Made by a program: the position numbers and the translations under genes. This document shows positions 5,548 to 6,025 of a stretch of DNA of 6,025 nucleotides, piece by piece; position 1 is the stretch's first letter; each line of letters begins with the position of its first letter. A model generated the notes under the pieces. That model searched no databases. It worked only from the letters and a program-made list of their open reading frames with translations, and was not told the DNA's origin. Source of the stretch: CAWBRT01 sp050015355 (lineage in GTDB: Bacteria; Acidobacteriota; Terriglobia; Terriglobales; Acidobacteriaceae); the NCBI GenBank assembly GCA_050015355.1, contig JBEKBO010000189.1, positions 1-6,025 of the forward strand, written 5' to 3'.

Positions 5548-5793
5548 CTAATAACCAGAGCTGTGACTGCCATGGCTTCCGTGACTTCCGTGACTGCCAT
5601 GGCTTGCGTGACTCTCATGGTCACTTAAAACGGCTGTAAAAGCGCCATTATTAAGGTGCTTCCCGTGTTCAAGATAGAGTGGCGACTTGCTACTGACATC
5701 GGGGATTGACACTTTTACATTAGCTGCCGAGAGGCCGAAAAAGAAAGCAACAGCACCAAGAACTGTTACTAGCTTTCTAAACCAGTACTTCAT
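5548..5793 (-). CDS. Small secreted His-Xaa-Ser repeat protein, HxsA-like candidate peptide precursor
   Basis: This 81-residue protein has three parts. Residues 1-24 are a Sec-type signal peptide: basic MKYWFRK, a hydrophobic core (8-21), and likely cleavage after Ala24 in LSAA-NVK. Residues 25-56 form a short linker. Residues 59-79 are seven consecutive His-Xaa-Ser triplets (HES, HAS, four HGS, HSS), followed by Gly-Tyr. Repeats of this kind define the HxsA families, small or larger proteins predicted to be modified by the radical SAM proteins HxsB and HxsC together with HxsD. The length here fits the short HxsA2-like type. No HxsB, C or D gene is in the window, and a terminator follows at once, so the gene is monocistronic. 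A histidine-rich metal-binding secreted protein is the main alternative. The start has GGGGG (5801-5805) 7 nt upstream. A consensus promoter lies further upstream. Silent variation between AGC/AGT and CAT/CAC codons argues for selection on the protein sequence. Confidence 0.8.
   Translation of the reverse strand: MKYWFRKLVTVLGAVAFFFGLSAANVKVSIPDVSSKSPLYLEHGKHLNNGAFTAVLSDHESHASHGSHGSHGSHGSHSSGY
5563..5605 (-). repeat. 27-bp period direct repeat encoding the His-Xaa-Ser units
   Basis: GTGACTGCCATGGCTT occurs exactly at 5563-5578 and 5590-5605 on the plus strand, 27 bp apart. Similarity continues for several bases past each copy. One period encodes three His-Xaa-Ser units, so the repeat tract probably expanded by slippage in steps of three triplets. 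Confidence 0.75.
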
Positions 5794-5859
5794 CGCTACA
5801 CCCCCGTACGCTTATGAGCTGGTTTCCCTCTTGTCCATTAACGCAAACAAACCCGGTGC

Positions 5860-5890
5860 ATTATACGCCCGTTCACGTGTGCGATGTCAA
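5860..5890 (-). promoter_or_regulatory. Consensus sigma70-type promoter with a 19-bp spacer for the His-Xaa-Ser gene
   Basis: On the minus strand TTGACA (5890-5885) and TATAAT (5865-5860) both match consensus at all six positions. The spacer is 19 bp, 2 bp longer than optimal, and contains the palindrome CACGTG (5874-5879). Transcription would start near 5852, giving a leader of about 60 nt before the ATG at 5793. Over-long spacers are typical of promoters needing a DNA-distorting activator such as MerR-family proteins; that reading is inference only. Confidence 0.7.
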
Positions 5891-5922
5891 GCATTATTAT
5901 CAGTCCCTAATCCGTCGATAAG

Positions 5923-6025
5923 CTAACGAACAGGCGGGGGCAAGGGTGGTTTTGGAAACTCAGTTGATTCTAGCCGACCAATGCGGCCCCAGCGGAGGTG
6001 GTAAACCTCGACTGAAGCCACGTCA
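5923..6025 (-). CDS. Possible C-terminal tail of a gene entering from the right edge
   Basis: On the minus strand one frame is open from the window edge (first full codon at 6024-6022) to a TAG at 5923-5925. It gives 33 residues beginning DVASVEVYHLRWGRIGRLE and ending in a proline-rich PKPPLPPPVR. The VxVYxLRWGRIxRLE pattern is like a final beta strand of NTF2/SnoaL-like proteins, and a proline-rich tail is a common ending. The piece is too short to be sure it is coding. If real, its stop is about 33 bp before the -35 box of the next gene, so the two would be separately transcribed. Confidence 0.3.
   Translation of the reverse strand, partial: DVASVEVYHLRWGRIGRLESTEFPKPPLPPPVR

Noticed and set aside
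5548..5640. Short direct repeats considered as a CRISPR array
   Set aside because: The repeats are 16 bp with 11-bp spacing, lie in frame inside a protein gene and encode a regular peptide repeat.

Overview
This 6 kb window is a gene-poor mosaic with moderately high G+C. It probably comes from a soil-type bacterium. The best lineage guess is an Acidobacteriota-like genome, based on the style of the partial protein at the left edge and the mix of IS66, group II intron and FkbM-type debris. That assignment is from recalled family resemblance only and is not secure.

Left part (1-1885): the tail of an unrecognised protein (1-147, +) is followed by about 390 bp without a gene. Then comes a complete periplasmic glutamate/aspartate-type ABC solute-binding protein (541-1440, +, GltI-like) with a strong ribosome binding site and a signal peptide. 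No permease or ATPase gene accompanies it. The next 445 bp have no intact gene; they hold an imperfect direct repeat and one short minus-strand stretch that may be a decayed gene tail.

Middle part (1886-4841): two genes are read leftwards. The first is an IS66-family transposase of the single-gene type (3139-4716, -). The second starts inside the transposase's last codons and encodes an unusual fusion (1886-3154, -): a complete YbhB/YbcL-type PEBP domain, two membrane segments that arose by tandem duplication, a coiled coil and a C-terminal domain. Just upstream of the transposase lies the 3' end of a group II intron (domains V and VI, 4767-4841, +). Its reverse transcriptase and domains I-III are absent, so it is a remnant broken by rearrangement, probably involving the IS.

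Right part (4842-6025): a broken FkbM-like methyltransferase start (4971-5192, -) is followed by a small complete transcription unit read leftwards. That unit has a consensus -35/-10 promoter with a 19-bp spacer (5860-5890), a short leader, an 81-residue secreted protein ending in seven consecutive His-Xaa-Ser units (5548-5793), and a stem-loop terminator (5461-5495). The protein resembles the HxsA class of predicted peptide precursors that work with the radical SAM proteins HxsB/HxsC and with HxsD, but none of those partners is in the window. A possible C-terminal tail of another minus-strand gene runs off the right edge.

No pathway links these genes. The strongest leads are the stand-alone His-Xaa-Ser cassette and the PEBP-membrane-coiled-coil fusion whose transmembrane segment has been duplicated.
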